NCBI RefSeq assembly: GCF_000826085.1 | Contig: NZ_CCYM01000002.1 | Coordinates: 434,001-498,000 of the forward strand | Length of the DNA: 64,000 bases | Origin: Nigerium massiliense | Lineage (GTDB): Bacteria; Actinomycetota; Actinomycetes; Propionibacteriales; Propionibacteriaceae | Direction of reading: 5' to 3' | Part shown: positions 53,244 to 63,953 of the stretch, piece by piece | Layout: the number at the start of each line of letters is the position of its first letter | Numbering within the stretch: the first letter of the stretch is position 1 | Program-made: the position numbers and the translations under genes | The notes under the pieces: generated by a model | What the model saw: the letters and a program-made list of their open reading frames with translations, nothing else | Told to the model about the DNA's origin: nothing | Databases searched by the model: none

Positions 53244-55808
53244 ATGACCGAGACTCCACAGTCGAGCATCCCCGGACCCGCCGTGGTCCCGGCGGACGAA
53301 ACGCCTACGACCGAGGTCCACGCCTACGGTCCGCCCGAGCCGCCGACCCACCCCCTTGCGCTCGCCCCGGTGGGCGCGCCGCCGTACTCCGTCGACGGCT
53401 TCGTCAAGGAATTTCTGCACGAGCTCAACACCAACCAGGGCGTGACGCTGTCGCGCTCCAGCGTCAACGACCAGTACCTGGCGCTGGCGTCCACGGTGCG
53501 CAACTACCTGATGGCGCGCTGGCTCGAGACGAGCCGTCGCATCCAGGAGAGCGGCGCGAAGACGGTCGGCTACCTGTCGGCCGAGTACCTGCTGGGACGC
53601 CAGCTCGGCAACGCGCTTTTGGCCACCGATCTCAACGACATCGCCGCGAAGGGCCTGGCCGCCTGCGGTCTCGACCTGCCCACCCTGCGTTCCCAGGAGG
53701 TCGAGCCCGGCCTGGGCAACGGCGGCCTCGGACGCCTCGCGGCCTGCTTCATCGACTCGTTGGCCACCTTGAGCGTCCCCTGCATCGGCTACGGCATCCG
53801 CTACGAGTACGGCATCTTCCGCCAGACGTTCGTCGACAACCGTCAGGTCGAGAAGCCCGACACGTGGCTCTCGCTCGGCTCGCCGTGGGAGTTCCCCCAC
53901 CCCGAATCCGCGGTGCAGGTCAACTTCGCGGGCCACACCGAGACCTACGACGACAACGGCGTCCAGCGCACCCGTTGGGTGCCCGACTGGAACGTCCTCG
54001 GTGTCCCCTACAACTACATGGTCCCGGGCTATCTCAACGGTCGCGTCAACACGCTGCGCCTGTGGTCGGCCCAGGCGACCAAGGCGTTCGACCTGGAGAT
54101 CTTCAACGCCGGCGACTACGCGCAGGCCGTCCGTGCGCAGACGTTCGCCGAGAACATCTCCAAGGTGCTCTACCCCGAGGACTCCACGCCCCAGGGCAAG
54201 GAGCTGCGCCTGCAGCAGCAGTACTTCTTCGTGGCGTGCTCGCTGCGCGACTTCATCGACGACCAGGGCCCCGACTTCGACCTGCACGAACTGCCCAAGC
54301 GCATCATCTTCCAGTTGAACGACACCCACCCCGTGATCGCGGTGCCGGAGCTCATGCGCATCCTCGTGGACGAGCACAAGTGGGAGTGGGACGAGGCCTG
54401 GGACGTCACCCGCCAGTGCTTCGCCTACACCTGCCACACCCTGCTGCCCGAGGCGCTGGAGGTCTGGTCGACGGAACTCCTGGGACGCCTGCTGCCGCGG
54501 CACCTGGAGATCATCTACCGCATCAACGAGGAGTTCCTCGCCGACGTCCGCAAGACCTACCCCGGCGACGAGCCGCGCGCCCGCCGCATGTCGATCATCA
54601 CCGAGTACCCCGAGCGGGGCGTCCGGATGGCCTACCTGGCGTCCGTCGCGGCGACGAAGATCAACGGCGTCGCCGAGCTGCACAGCCAGCTGCTGCGCGA
54701 CAAGGTTTTGCCCGACTTCTCACAGCTGTGGCCCGACAAGTTCACCAACGTGACCAACGGCGTCACCCCGCGCCGCTTCGTGAAGATGGCGAACCCGAAG
54801 CTGTCCGATCTCATCAACGACGCCGTGGGCACCGGCTGGGTCACGGACCTCGATCGGCTGCGCGAGCTGGAGCCCTACGCCGAGGACCCGGACTTCCGGG
54901 AGCAGTTCCGCGCCGTCAAGCGGTGGAACAAGACGCGCCTGACGAACCTGCTGCGCAAGCGGGACGGCATCGAGCTGCCCGAGGGACACATGCTCGACGT
55001 GATGGTCAAGCGCCTGCACGAGTACAAGCGCCAGTCCCTGAAGCTGCTGCACGTGGTGTCGCTGTACGAGCAGGTCGTCTCCGGCAAGATCAAGGCCTCC
55101 GACGTCCTGCCGCGCACGGTCGTCTTCGGCGCGAAGGCGGCCCCGGGTTACAAGATGGCGAAGGAGACGATCTACCTGATCAACAGCGTCGCCGAGACCA
55201 TCAACGCCGACGCGCGCGTCGAGGGACGTCTCAAGGTCGGCTTCCCCGCGAACTACAACGTCACGTTGGCCGAGAAGCTGATCCCGGCGGCCGACCTGTC
55301 CGAGCAGATCTCGCTGGCGGGCATGGAGGCGTCCGGCACCGGCAACATGAAGTTGGCCCTGAACGGCGCCCTCACCGTGGGCACCGACGACGGGGCGAAC
55401 GTCGAGATCCGCAAGCTGGTCGGCGACGACAACTTCTTCCTGTTCGGCATGACCGAGCCACAGGTCGCGGAGCTGCAGGCGAAGGGCTACAAGCCGGACG
55501 ACCTGTACGCCAGCAACGAGCAACTGCGCGCGACGATCGACCTGATCAGCTCGGGCGCGTTCTCCCACGGCGACCCGCACGCGTTCGACTCGTTCGTGGC
55601 GAACCTGCTGCACCAGGACCGCTTCATGGCGCTGGCCGACTTCGATGCCTACGTCGCGGCGCAGGGCGAGATCGAGAAGGCGTACCTCGACGAGGACCGC
55701 TGGACGCGCTCGGCGATCCTCAACGTGGCCCGCACCGGCTACTTCTCCTCCGACCGATCCGTCCGCGATTACCTCAAGGGCATCTGGCACGCCGAGCCGC
55801 TGATCTGA
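53244..55808 (+). CDS. glgP: Glycogen (maltodextrin) phosphorylase
   Basis: An 854-residue GT35 phosphorylase that releases glucose 1-phosphate from glycogen. It has GYLSAEYLLGRQLGNAL, the glucan site EVEPGLGNGGLGRLAACFIDS, and KRLHEYKRQ. The pyridoxal-phosphate Lys is in MEASGTGNMKLALNGALTVGT. ATG 53244 follows a TAGGTT box by 7 nt, suggesting a leaderless start. A hairpin terminator follows. It agrees with storage of glycogen by this organism. Confidence 0.96.
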   Translation: MTETPQSSIPGPAVVPADETPTTEVHAYGPPEPPTHPLALAPVGAPPYSVDGFVKEFLHELNTNQGVTLSRSSVNDQYLALASTVRNYLMARWLETSRRIQESGAKTVGYLSAEYLLGRQLGNALLATDLNDIAAKGLAACGLDLPTLRSQEVEPGLGNGGLGRLAACFIDSLATLSVPCIGYGIRYEYGIFRQTFVDNRQVEKPDTWLSLGSPWEFPHPESAVQVNFAGHTETYDDNGVQRTRWVPDWNVLGVPYNYMVPGYLNGRVNTLRLWSAQATKAFDLEIFNAGDYAQAVRAQTFAENISKVLYPEDSTPQGKELRLQQQYFFVACSLRDFIDDQGPDFDLHELPKRIIFQLNDTHPVIAVPELMRILVDEHKWEWDEAWDVTRQCFAYTCHTLLPEALEVWSTELLGRLLPRHLEIIYRINEEFLADVRKTYPGDEPRARRMSIITEYPERGVRMAYLASVAATKINGVAELHSQLLRDKVLPDFSQLWPDKFTNVTNGVTPRRFVKMANPKLSDLINDAVGTGWVTDLDRLRELEPYAEDPDFREQFRAVKRWNKTRLTNLLRKRDGIELPEGHMLDVMVKRLHEYKRQSLKLLHVVSLYEQVVSGKIKASDVLPRTVVFGAKAAPGYKMAKETIYLINSVAETINADARVEGRLKVGFPANYNVTLAEKLIPAADLSEQISLAGMEASGTGNMKLALNGALTVGTDDGANVEIRKLVGDDNFFLFGMTEPQVAELQAKGYKPDDLYASNEQLRATIDLISSGAFSHGDPHAFDSFVANLLHQDRFMALADFDAYVAAQGEIEKAYLDEDRWTRSAILNVARTGYFSSDRSVRDYLKGIWHAEPLI

Positions 55809-55829
55809 CCGGCGCGGCGGAAGACCGTC

Positions 55830-55859
55830 ACGGGGGTGGGGCCACGACCCCACCCCCGT
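55830..55859 (+). terminator. Terminator after glgP
   Basis: A perfect 12-bp stem, ACGGGGGTGGGG (55830-55841) with CCCCACCCCCGT (55848-55859), has loop CCACGA and is followed by TCTTC. Confidence 0.8.
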
Positions 55860-55894
55860 TCTTCGCGCCCAGCGCCCATTGCTAGCCTGTGCGC

Positions 55895-57586
<1,692 letters not shown>

Positions 57587-57588
57587 CC

Positions 57589-58023
57589 ATGAAGCTGACA
57601 GCGGACGTCGAGGCGATCAACGCGTCGAACGTGGCGTACATCATCCCCGACGACGTCGTCGCCGAGCTCGGCAGCAGGCGTCCGAAGGTCGTGGTGACCG
57701 TCAACGGGCACACGTGGCGCTCGTCGATCGCCAGCATGGGCGGCCGCTTCCTGCTCGGGCTGACCAAGCAGCAGCGCGCCGACACCGGCATCGAGCCGGG
57801 ACCGGCGCAGCCGCTGGAGATCGTCCTGGACACCGAGGAGCGCACCGTCAAGGCGCCGGACGACCTGGCCGCCGCCCTGGCCGAGGACGACGCCGCCGCC
57901 CAGCGTTGGGCGGGGTGGAGCTACACCCGGCGCAAGGAGGCCGCGGGGCAGCTCACCTCGGCGAAGAAGGACGAGACCCGGGCCAGGCGTCTCGCCACGA
58001 TCCTCGCGGAACTGCGCGGGTAG
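57589..58023 (+). CDS. YdeI/OmpD-associated (DUF1905-type) protein
   Basis: A 144-residue protein with an N-terminal DUF1905 domain (KVVVTVNGHTWRSSIASMGGRFLLGLTKQQRADTGIEPG). The C-terminal YdeI-like segment has WAGWSYTRRKEAAGQLTSAKKDETRARRLATIL. The ATG is 2 nt after the glnS stop, so it is co-expressed. The family is linked in name to bacteriocin protection, but its biochemical role is unknown. Confidence 0.8.
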   Translation: MKLTADVEAINASNVAYIIPDDVVAELGSRRPKVVVTVNGHTWRSSIASMGGRFLLGLTKQQRADTGIEPGPAQPLEIVLDTEERTVKAPDDLAAALAEDDAAAQRWAGWSYTRRKEAAGQLTSAKKDETRARRLATILAELRG

Positions 58024-58101
58024 AGAGCGGGCCCAGGGCGGTCGGCGTCAGGAACTCGACGACTGACACGACCAGACCCGCTCCCCAGGCCGCGGTGGCG
58101 G

Positions 58102-60627
58102 CTACCCGTCGTCGCGGGCAAGCGCCGCGGCCGGCGCGGTGGCGGCGGCGCGGCGTCCGGGAAGCACCGAGGCCAGCCACCCGGCGAGGACGGCGAGCGC
58201 CAGCACCAGCGCGATCTGCTCCCACGGCATCGCGACCACGACCGCGAACGAGCCGCCGAGCAGGCAGTAGGCCCCCAGCACGCCGTAGCCGATGCCGAGC
58301 AGCACGCCCAGCACTGCCCCGACGACGGCCAGCAGGACGCCCTCCCAGCCGAGCATGGCCCGCACCTGGCGCTTCGTCATGCCGAGCGCGCGGACGAGCG
58401 CGTTCTCGCGGCCGCGCTCGATCACGCCCAGGCTGAGCGTGTTGGCCACGCCGACCAGGGCGACGATGACCGCGATGGCCAGCAGCCCCGCGGTGATGCC
58501 GAGCAGCACGCCGAGGAGCTGCCCGTAGAACTCCCGCTCCATGCCGCCGGTCTCGACGGAGGCGTCCTGCAGGCCGGGCAGCTTCTGGATCCCCGCGACG
58601 ATTTCATGGCCATCCACTCCTGCGCGCTGCGGCGATCCGAGCGGGGCGAACTTCACCAGGACCGCATCGTGGCCGCTCCGGCCGGCGAGCCTGGCGAACG
58701 TGGCCGGCGTCAGCAGCGACAGCTGGAGGTTCCCGGTCACGCGGACCCGCAGCGCGTGCGACCCGCCGCCCTCGACGGACGCGGTGACGCGCTGGCCGTC
58801 CCGCAGCCCGAACCGATCCGCGCGGGACTGCCCGAGCAGCACCTCGTCGTCGGCGAGCAGCGGCCCGAGGTCGGTGCGGTTGGCGACGCGGTCGAGCTGC
58901 GCCGGAGTGGCCGCGTAGAACGTCATGGGCTCCGCGGCCCCGACCGCGGCGTCCACCGTCCCCACCCGCTCCGCGGCCTGGACGCCGGCGACGCGCGCGA
59001 TACGGTCCTGTGCGTCGGCGGGGAGCCGCTCCGAGGAGGACACGATCACGTCGATCGGCCGCCGCGAATCGAGGTCGCGGGTCAGCGACACCTCGGCGGT
59101 GCGAGCGCCCACGGCCATCATCGTCATCAGCGTGGTGCCGATCAGCAGCGCGGCGATCGTCGCGGCGCTGCGGCGGGGGTGCCGAGCGGTGTTGGCGGCG
59201 GCCAGCCGGGCGGGCGCGCCGCCGAGGCGTCCCGCGACCGCGCCCGTGAGGCGTCCCAGCGGGCGGGTCACCACCACGAGACCGATCAACACGCCCGTGA
59301 AGCTCAACACGCCGCCGGCGACGCCGGTCAGGATGCCGGCCTCCTCCCGGTGACGCAGCGACAGCGTGACCCCGGCGCCCAGCGCCACCGCGCCCGTCGC
59401 GATCAGGACGAGGCTGACGATGCCGCGCCACCCGAAGCGGGCCGCCGTCTGGGGCGGCTCGGGGCGCAGGGCCTGCAGCGGCTTGACGCGGGTGGCGGCC
59501 CTGATCGGCCCGACCGCCGCGAGCAGGGTGACCGCCAGCCCGGCCGCCACCGGGGCCAGCACGGAGGTCGCGCTCACCGGCACCGGCAGGACGCCGTGGA
59601 GCCAGCCCGCCGCCGCGGCACCCGCCAGGACGAGCTGGACGATGAGGTGGCCCAGGGCCATCCCGATCAGCGAACCGACGAGCCCGACGGCGACCGACTC
59701 GCGCAGCACGACCGCGCGCACCTGACGCCGGGTGGCGCCCACCGTCCGCAGCAACGCCAGGGACCGGGTGCGCTGGGCGACCGTGACCGCGAAGGTGTTG
59801 GCGATGACGACCGCGCTCGTGACCAAGGCGACGACGACGAAGACACCCAGGACGAGGGCGAGCGAGCCGAACCCGGCCAAGGTGGCCTTGATCTCCTCCT
59901 GCCGGATCTCGTCGGCCAGGCTGACCCGCCAACCGGACGCCGTGTCCTTGACCAGCGTGGCGGGGTCGGTCCCCGCCGGCACGGTGGCCAGCCAGGTTTC
60001 GCTGCCCGCGGCGCCGAACGTGGGCAGGGCCGCCTCGCTCAGGAAGCCGGTGTGGTAGCCGTCCAACAGCGCCGTCAACGTGCCGGAGCGGGCGATCCCT
60101 GAGACCGTCAGCGCCGGGGTGGCAGCAGTCGCCCCCGGTCCGTCCACGGTCACGCGGTCCCCGACGCCGACGCGCAGGGCCTCCGCGGCGGACGCGTCCA
60201 GCAGCACCTCGGTGGGCGAGGAGGGCAGCGCGCCGGACTCCAGCGCCGGCGGGGCGACCTCGGCGGGGCGCGCGGTGAAGCCGACGGTCACGGGGTCGCT
60301 GACGGCGGCGCTCGTCAGCGGCAACGCCAGCATCACCTGCGGCCACAGCTGCGCGAGACCCGGGACGTCCGGGCGGCCCGCGCCGGTCGCGCCCTCGTCG
60401 GTGATCACGAGTTCGGCGCCGGCGTAGCGCTCCTCGACGCTGGCGGTCATCGCGAGCTGGATGAGGTTGGCACCGAGCACCATGATCGCGACGAAGGCGG
60501 TGGACAGGGCGATGGCGAGGCCGGCCGCCACGTGCCGGCGCCAGGGGGTGAGCCGCAGGCGGCGGCGTCCGGGTTTGGGGGCGGGCGGACGCTGCGGGGC
60601 GCGGGCCTCGACCGTGGCGGCGCTCAT
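58102..60627 (-). CDS. MacB/FtsX-type ABC transporter permease
   Basis: An 841-residue permease with two FtsX cores. An N-terminal TM (about residues 30-55) leads to an extracytoplasmic MacB-like periplasmic domain (residues 60-240). Three TM segments follow (TSAVVIANTFAVTVAQRTRSLALLRTVGATRRQVR is the signature turn). The second half has another core (ANTLSLGVIERGRENALVRALGMTKRQVR) and C-terminal TMs. It works with the ATPase whose stop overlaps its ATG. The family exports lipids, lipoproteins or antimicrobials, or transmits force to cell-wall enzymes; the substrate is unknown. Confidence 0.88.
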   Translation of the reverse strand: MSAATVEARAPQRPPAPKPGRRRLRLTPWRRHVAAGLAIALSTAFVAIMVLGANLIQLAMTASVEERYAGAELVITDEGATGAGRPDVPGLAQLWPQVMLALPLTSAAVSDPVTVGFTARPAEVAPPALESGALPSSPTEVLLDASAAEALRVGVGDRVTVDGPGATAATPALTVSGIARSGTLTALLDGYHTGFLSEAALPTFGAAGSETWLATVPAGTDPATLVKDTASGWRVSLADEIRQEEIKATLAGFGSLALVLGVFVVVALVTSAVVIANTFAVTVAQRTRSLALLRTVGATRRQVRAVVLRESVAVGLVGSLIGMALGHLIVQLVLAGAAAAGWLHGVLPVPVSATSVLAPVAAGLAVTLLAAVGPIRAATRVKPLQALRPEPPQTAARFGWRGIVSLVLIATGAVALGAGVTLSLRHREEAGILTGVAGGVLSFTGVLIGLVVVTRPLGRLTGAVAGRLGGAPARLAAANTARHPRRSAATIAALLIGTTLMTMMAVGARTAEVSLTRDLDSRRPIDVIVSSSERLPADAQDRIARVAGVQAAERVGTVDAAVGAAEPMTFYAATPAQLDRVANRTDLGPLLADDEVLLGQSRADRFGLRDGQRVTASVEGGGSHALRVRVTGNLQLSLLTPATFARLAGRSGHDAVLVKFAPLGSPQRAGVDGHEIVAGIQKLPGLQDASVETGGMEREFYGQLLGVLLGITAGLLAIAVIVALVGVANTLSLGVIERGRENALVRALGMTKRQVRAMLGWEGVLLAVVGAVLGVLLGIGYGVLGAYCLLGGSFAVVVAMPWEQIALVLALAVLAGWLASVLPGRRAAATAPAAALARDDG

Positions 60628-61379
60628 CGGACGTCGCCCCGGATCGCCTTGACCTGCAGCACGTGATCGCTGGACACACGTCCGTCGACGAGGGTGATCA
60701 CCCGGTCGGCGCGCGCGGCGGCCTCCTTCTCGTGGGTGACCATGATGACGCTCTGGTCGAACTCGTCGACCGACAGCCGCAGGAAGTCGAGCACCTCGGC
60801 CGAGGTCGCCGAGTCGAGGTTGCCGGTCGGCTCGTCGGCGAAGACCACCGCGGGGGTGGTGATCAGCGCCCGCGCGATCGCGACACGCTGGCTTTGCCCG
60901 CCGGACAGCTGCGAGGGCAGGTGGGTGAGCCGATCGCCGAGGCCGAAGGCGGCCACGATCGAGTCGAAGAGGTCGCGGTCGACGCGCTTGCCGGCCAGGT
61001 CGAGCGGCAACAGGATGTTCTGCTCGGCGGTGAGCATCGGCAGCAGGTTGAAGCTTTGGAACACGAACCCGATGCGCTCGCGGCGCAGCACGGTTAGCGC
61101 GTCGTCGTCCAGGGTGGTGATCTCGGTGCCGTCGACGACCACCGAGCCGCCGTCGGCCGCGTCCAGCCCGGCGAGCACGTGCAGCAGCGTCGACTTGCCC
61201 GAGCCGGAGGGCCCCATGATCGCGGTGAACGCGCCGCGGCGGATGTCGAGGTCGAGGCCGTCGAGCGCGGTGACGGCGCGGTCGCCGGTGCCGTAGGTGC
61301 GCCGCACGCCGCGAGCCTGGATGACGGCCGGGCTCGCGGCGTCGGCCCGATCGATGAGGGAGGTGGGAAGCGTTGTCAT
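60624..61379 (-). CDS. MacB/LolD-type ABC transporter ATP-binding protein
   Basis: A 251-residue ATPase with Walker A GPSGSGKST, signature LSGGQSQRVAIARAL, Walker B VVFADEPTGNLD and H-loop MVTHEKEAAARADR. The Y-x-x-G-D-x-A-V-T-A-L-D-G start is typical of the MacB/LolD group. ATG 61379 is preferred over an upstream start that adds six residues. It is coupled to the FtsX-type permease by an ATGA overlap. Confidence 0.92.
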   Translation of the reverse strand: MTTLPTSLIDRADAASPAVIQARGVRRTYGTGDRAVTALDGLDLDIRRGAFTAIMGPSGSGKSTLLHVLAGLDAADGGSVVVDGTEITTLDDDALTVLRRERIGFVFQSFNLLPMLTAEQNILLPLDLAGKRVDRDLFDSIVAAFGLGDRLTHLPSQLSGGQSQRVAIARALITTPAVVFADEPTGNLDSATSAEVLDFLRLSVDEFDQSVIMVTHEKEAAARADRVITLVDGRVSSDHVLQVKAIRGDVR

Positions 61380-61520
61380 GCCCCCACCCTTTCGCACAGG
61401 CCCACGCGGCTCCCAGGGACCCTGGTGTGCGCCCCCTACGACTACGGTCTAAGCGTTCTCATAGCCAGCTCTACCGCCGGACGTTGCAGCCCGCCACGGC
61501 CGGCCCGTGGCGGGACGATG

Positions 61521-61946
61521 TCACCGGCCCTCGGCCTCGATCGCGGAGCGCGCCTGCGGGTCGGACTCGTCGAGGAAGGCCGAGATGCGCTGCACCTCGT
61601 CGGTCTCCCCGATCGCGGCGGCCGCCCGGCCCAGGGCGTACAGGGCGCGTAGGAAGCCGCGGTTGGGCTCGTGCGACCACGGCACCGGCCCCGCGCCCCG
61701 CCAGCCGGCGCGACGCAGCGCGTCCAACCCGCGGTGGTAACCGACCCGGGCGTACGCGTAGGAATCGACCGTGCGGCCTTCATCCCACGCCTCGTCGGCG
61801 AGCAGCGCCCAGGCCAGCGAGGACGCCGGGAACGCCGCGGCCAGGTCGACGGGCTCGTCGCCGGCGTCGTAGCGCGCCATCACCTCGGTCTCTTCCGGCA
61901 GCAGCGTCGGGTCAGGCCCGACGAGGTTCTTTCCCACCAACGACAT
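61521..61946 (-). CDS. DUF3151 family protein
   Basis: A 141-residue protein with the DUF3151 pattern: NLVGPDPTLLPEETEV at the start, FPASSLAWALLADEAW, SYAYARVGYHRGLDALRRAGWRG, and VPWSHEPNRGFLRALYALGRAA. The family is restricted to actinobacteria; its function is not known. It is soluble and helical. It stands between the ABC exporter and the CPBP gene on the same strand. Confidence 0.88.
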   Translation of the reverse strand: MSLVGKNLVGPDPTLLPEETEVMARYDAGDEPVDLAAAFPASSLAWALLADEAWDEGRTVDSYAYARVGYHRGLDALRRAGWRGAGPVPWSHEPNRGFLRALYALGRAAAAIGETDEVQRISAFLDESDPQARSAIEAEGR

Positions 61947-62011
61947 CTGTGCTCCTTCGTGCGCGGACGCCCCCAGTCAAGCAGACGCGGCCGACAGTCC
62001 GCCGGGCGCGG

Positions 62012-62806
62012 TCAGCCCTGCATCGCCAGGAACAGGGACGGCAGCCCCAGCCCCAGCACGTCCAGCACCCAGTGGGCGATGACCAGCGGCCACAACCGGC
62101 GGCGCCACCACAGCAGGGCCCCGAAGATCAGCCCCGCGAAGAACGTGGTGAAGAACCGCGATGCGGCGAAGCCGACCGAGACCGGGGCGAGCGCGATGTG
62201 CTGGATGCCGAACAGGAACGCGACGACGAGCCAGGCGGCCCAGCGTCCCCAGCGCAGCGTGAGCAGGTGCTGCCCATAGCCGCGGTAGAGCAGCTCCTCG
62301 GCCAGGGCGATGGTGGCCGGCATCACGATCAGGCTCAGCCACCCGAGCCACAGGGGGACGGACGGAGCGCTCGTGTCGCGCGGGGGCGGGCCGTGGTACA
62401 CGATGAGGTTCGCCAGGAAGTTCGACGCCGCAAAGCCGACGACGAGGATGACCGAGAACAGCAGCCCCCAGCCGAGGTCGGCGAGCGTGAACCGCGGCAG
62501 GAGGTCCCGCAGCGAGAACCCGGCCCGCCGCAGCAGGGCCGCTACCACCGCGATCGTCACGATGTCGACGACGACGATCGTGGCGTTGTTGTAGTAGACG
62601 CCCAGGCCGGTCCCGATCAGGATCCCGCTGCTCACCAGCAGCAACGCGGTCCGCAGGAACAGGGGCAGGATCAGCCAGCGAGCGGCAGCCGGGACGCGGG
62701 CGTCAGGTCGCGTCCGCCGAGGGAGCCGGCGACGGGCTTCGGCGCCGAGGACTGGCCCGCCACGGCCGAGTCCTGAGATAAGGGATTGTGCATGGCGGTC
62801 ATTCAA
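62012..62806 (-). CDS. CPBP-family intramembrane metalloprotease (start uncertain)
   Basis: A membrane protein of about 220-264 residues with six to eight membrane segments. CPBP (Abi) motifs are EELLYRGYGQHLL, FGIQHIALAP and HWVLD, the Glu-Glu and His sites of Rce1-like proteases. The start is a problem. In this frame only TTG 62806 or an ATG inside the next gene is available. An ATG at 62793 in another frame encodes a natural-looking N-terminus (MHNPLSQDSAVAGQSS...) that meets a stop near residue 42. One missing base near 62670-62690 would join them. Confidence 0.75.
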   Translation of the reverse strand: MNDRHAQSLISGLGRGGPVLGAEARRRLPRRTRPDARVPAAARWLILPLFLRTALLLVSSGILIGTGLGVYYNNATIVVVDIVTIAVVAALLRRAGFSLRDLLPRFTLADLGWGLLFSVILVVGFAASNFLANLIVYHGPPPRDTSAPSVPLWLGWLSLIVMPATIALAEELLYRGYGQHLLTLRWGRWAAWLVVAFLFGIQHIALAPVSVGFAASRFFTTFFAGLIFGALLWWRRRLWPLVIAHWVLDVLGLGLPSLFLAMQG

Positions 62807-63746
62807 ACAGTTCGCCGATGCGGTCCACCAGAGAATCCGGCAGCCGAACGTCTCCGGCAGCGACATTCTGCTCGACCTGCTCGACGCGCGTCGCTCCGGC
62901 GATCACGCAGCTCACCGGGTCCTGCGCGAGCAGCCAGCCGATGCTCGCCTGCACCATGGTCAGGCCGGCCTCCTCGCAGAGCGCACGGTAGGCGTCCAGC
63001 TTGTCCCAGTCGACGTCCTCGAGCTGCTCCGGGCGCTGCGTCAGCCGACCCTCGCCGCCGGAGCGGCTGTACTTGCCGGATAGTAGCCCCGACTTCAGCG
63101 GCAGGTACGGCAGGAAGCCCAGCGCCAGCCGCCGGGCCGCGGGCAGGACGCCGGCCTCCGCGTCCCGGTGCAGCAGCGAGTACTGGTCCTGGGCGGTGAC
63201 GAAGCGGACGAAGCCCTCCTCGCGGGCGACCCGGTCGGCCTCCTCAAGCTGGTCGGGGCTGAAGTTCGAGCTGCCGACGCAGCGCACCTTGCCCTCGGCG
63301 ACCAGGCGGGTCAGCGCGGCGAGCGTCTCGGCGATCGGAGTCCCCTCGTCCGGGGTGTGCATCTGCAGCAGGTCGATGCGGTCGGTTCGCAGGCGCCGAA
63401 GCGACTCCTCGACCGCGTGCCGCACGTAGCGCTCCCCGCCCTTGGCGCCGTACTCGTCGTAGCCGGGGATCTGGAGCTGCCGATGGCCGAACTTCGTCGC
63501 CAGGACGACCTTGTCGCGGTAGCCGTCGCGCAGCGCCACCCCCAGGAACTCCTCGGAACGTCCCGGCTCGCCGCCGTAGACGTCCGCCCCGTCGAAGAAC
63601 GTCACGCCGGCGTCGATCGCGGCGCGGATGACGGCGGAGCTACCTTCCTGCGTCTCGGTCGCGGTTCCGGGGCGCGAAAAGTTGTTGCAGCCCATCCCGA
63701 CGACGCTGACGAGGAGGTCGCTGCTTCCGAGGGTCCGTTGCTCCAT
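62799..63746 (-). CDS. Aldo/keto reductase
   Basis: A 315-residue TIM-barrel reductase. It has TFFDGADVYGGEPGRSEEFLG with catalytic Asp-Tyr, VLATKFGH, DLLQMHTPDEGTP (His site), KVRCVGSSNFSPDQL and IAGATRVEQVEQNV for NADP(H). It reduces aldehydes or ketones; the substrate is unknown. ATG 63746 is preferred over a GTG at 63755. Its end overlaps the start region of the CPBP gene. Confidence 0.92.
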   Translation of the reverse strand: MEQRTLGSSDLLVSVVGMGCNNFSRPGTATETQEGSSAVIRAAIDAGVTFFDGADVYGGEPGRSEEFLGVALRDGYRDKVVLATKFGHRQLQIPGYDEYGAKGGERYVRHAVEESLRRLRTDRIDLLQMHTPDEGTPIAETLAALTRLVAEGKVRCVGSSNFSPDQLEEADRVAREEGFVRFVTAQDQYSLLHRDAEAGVLPAARRLALGFLPYLPLKSGLLSGKYSRSGGEGRLTQRPEQLEDVDWDKLDAYRALCEEAGLTMVQASIGWLLAQDPVSCVIAGATRVEQVEQNVAAGDVRLPDSLVDRIGELFE

Positions 63747-63862
63747 GGGCGACACCCTAGGGGACGAGCCCCGCCTCGCAGCACCCCTGCGCCGCCCGAA
63801 CGCTCTCGGGACGCTGCCCCGAGGCGCACCGTTGTCCGGGGCCGGAGCCTTGCCCTACTCTC

Positions 63863-63878
63863 GAATCATATATGATTC
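63863..63878 (+). promoter_or_regulatory. 16-bp perfect palindrome upstream of the monooxygenase
   Basis: GAATCATATATGATTC is a perfect palindrome and the most A/T-rich point nearby. It covers a possible -10 box (TATGAT, 63871-63876) with TTGCCC upstream. It is 75 bp before the monooxygenase start and looks like a repressor site of GntR, MarR or PadR type. Confidence 0.55.
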
Positions 63879-63953
63879 TGTACACGGTCGCGACGGGACC
63901 CGCCGCCCAAGGCTCGCAGTAGCAGCCACCCACAACGCAGTGAGGAGCGACTC

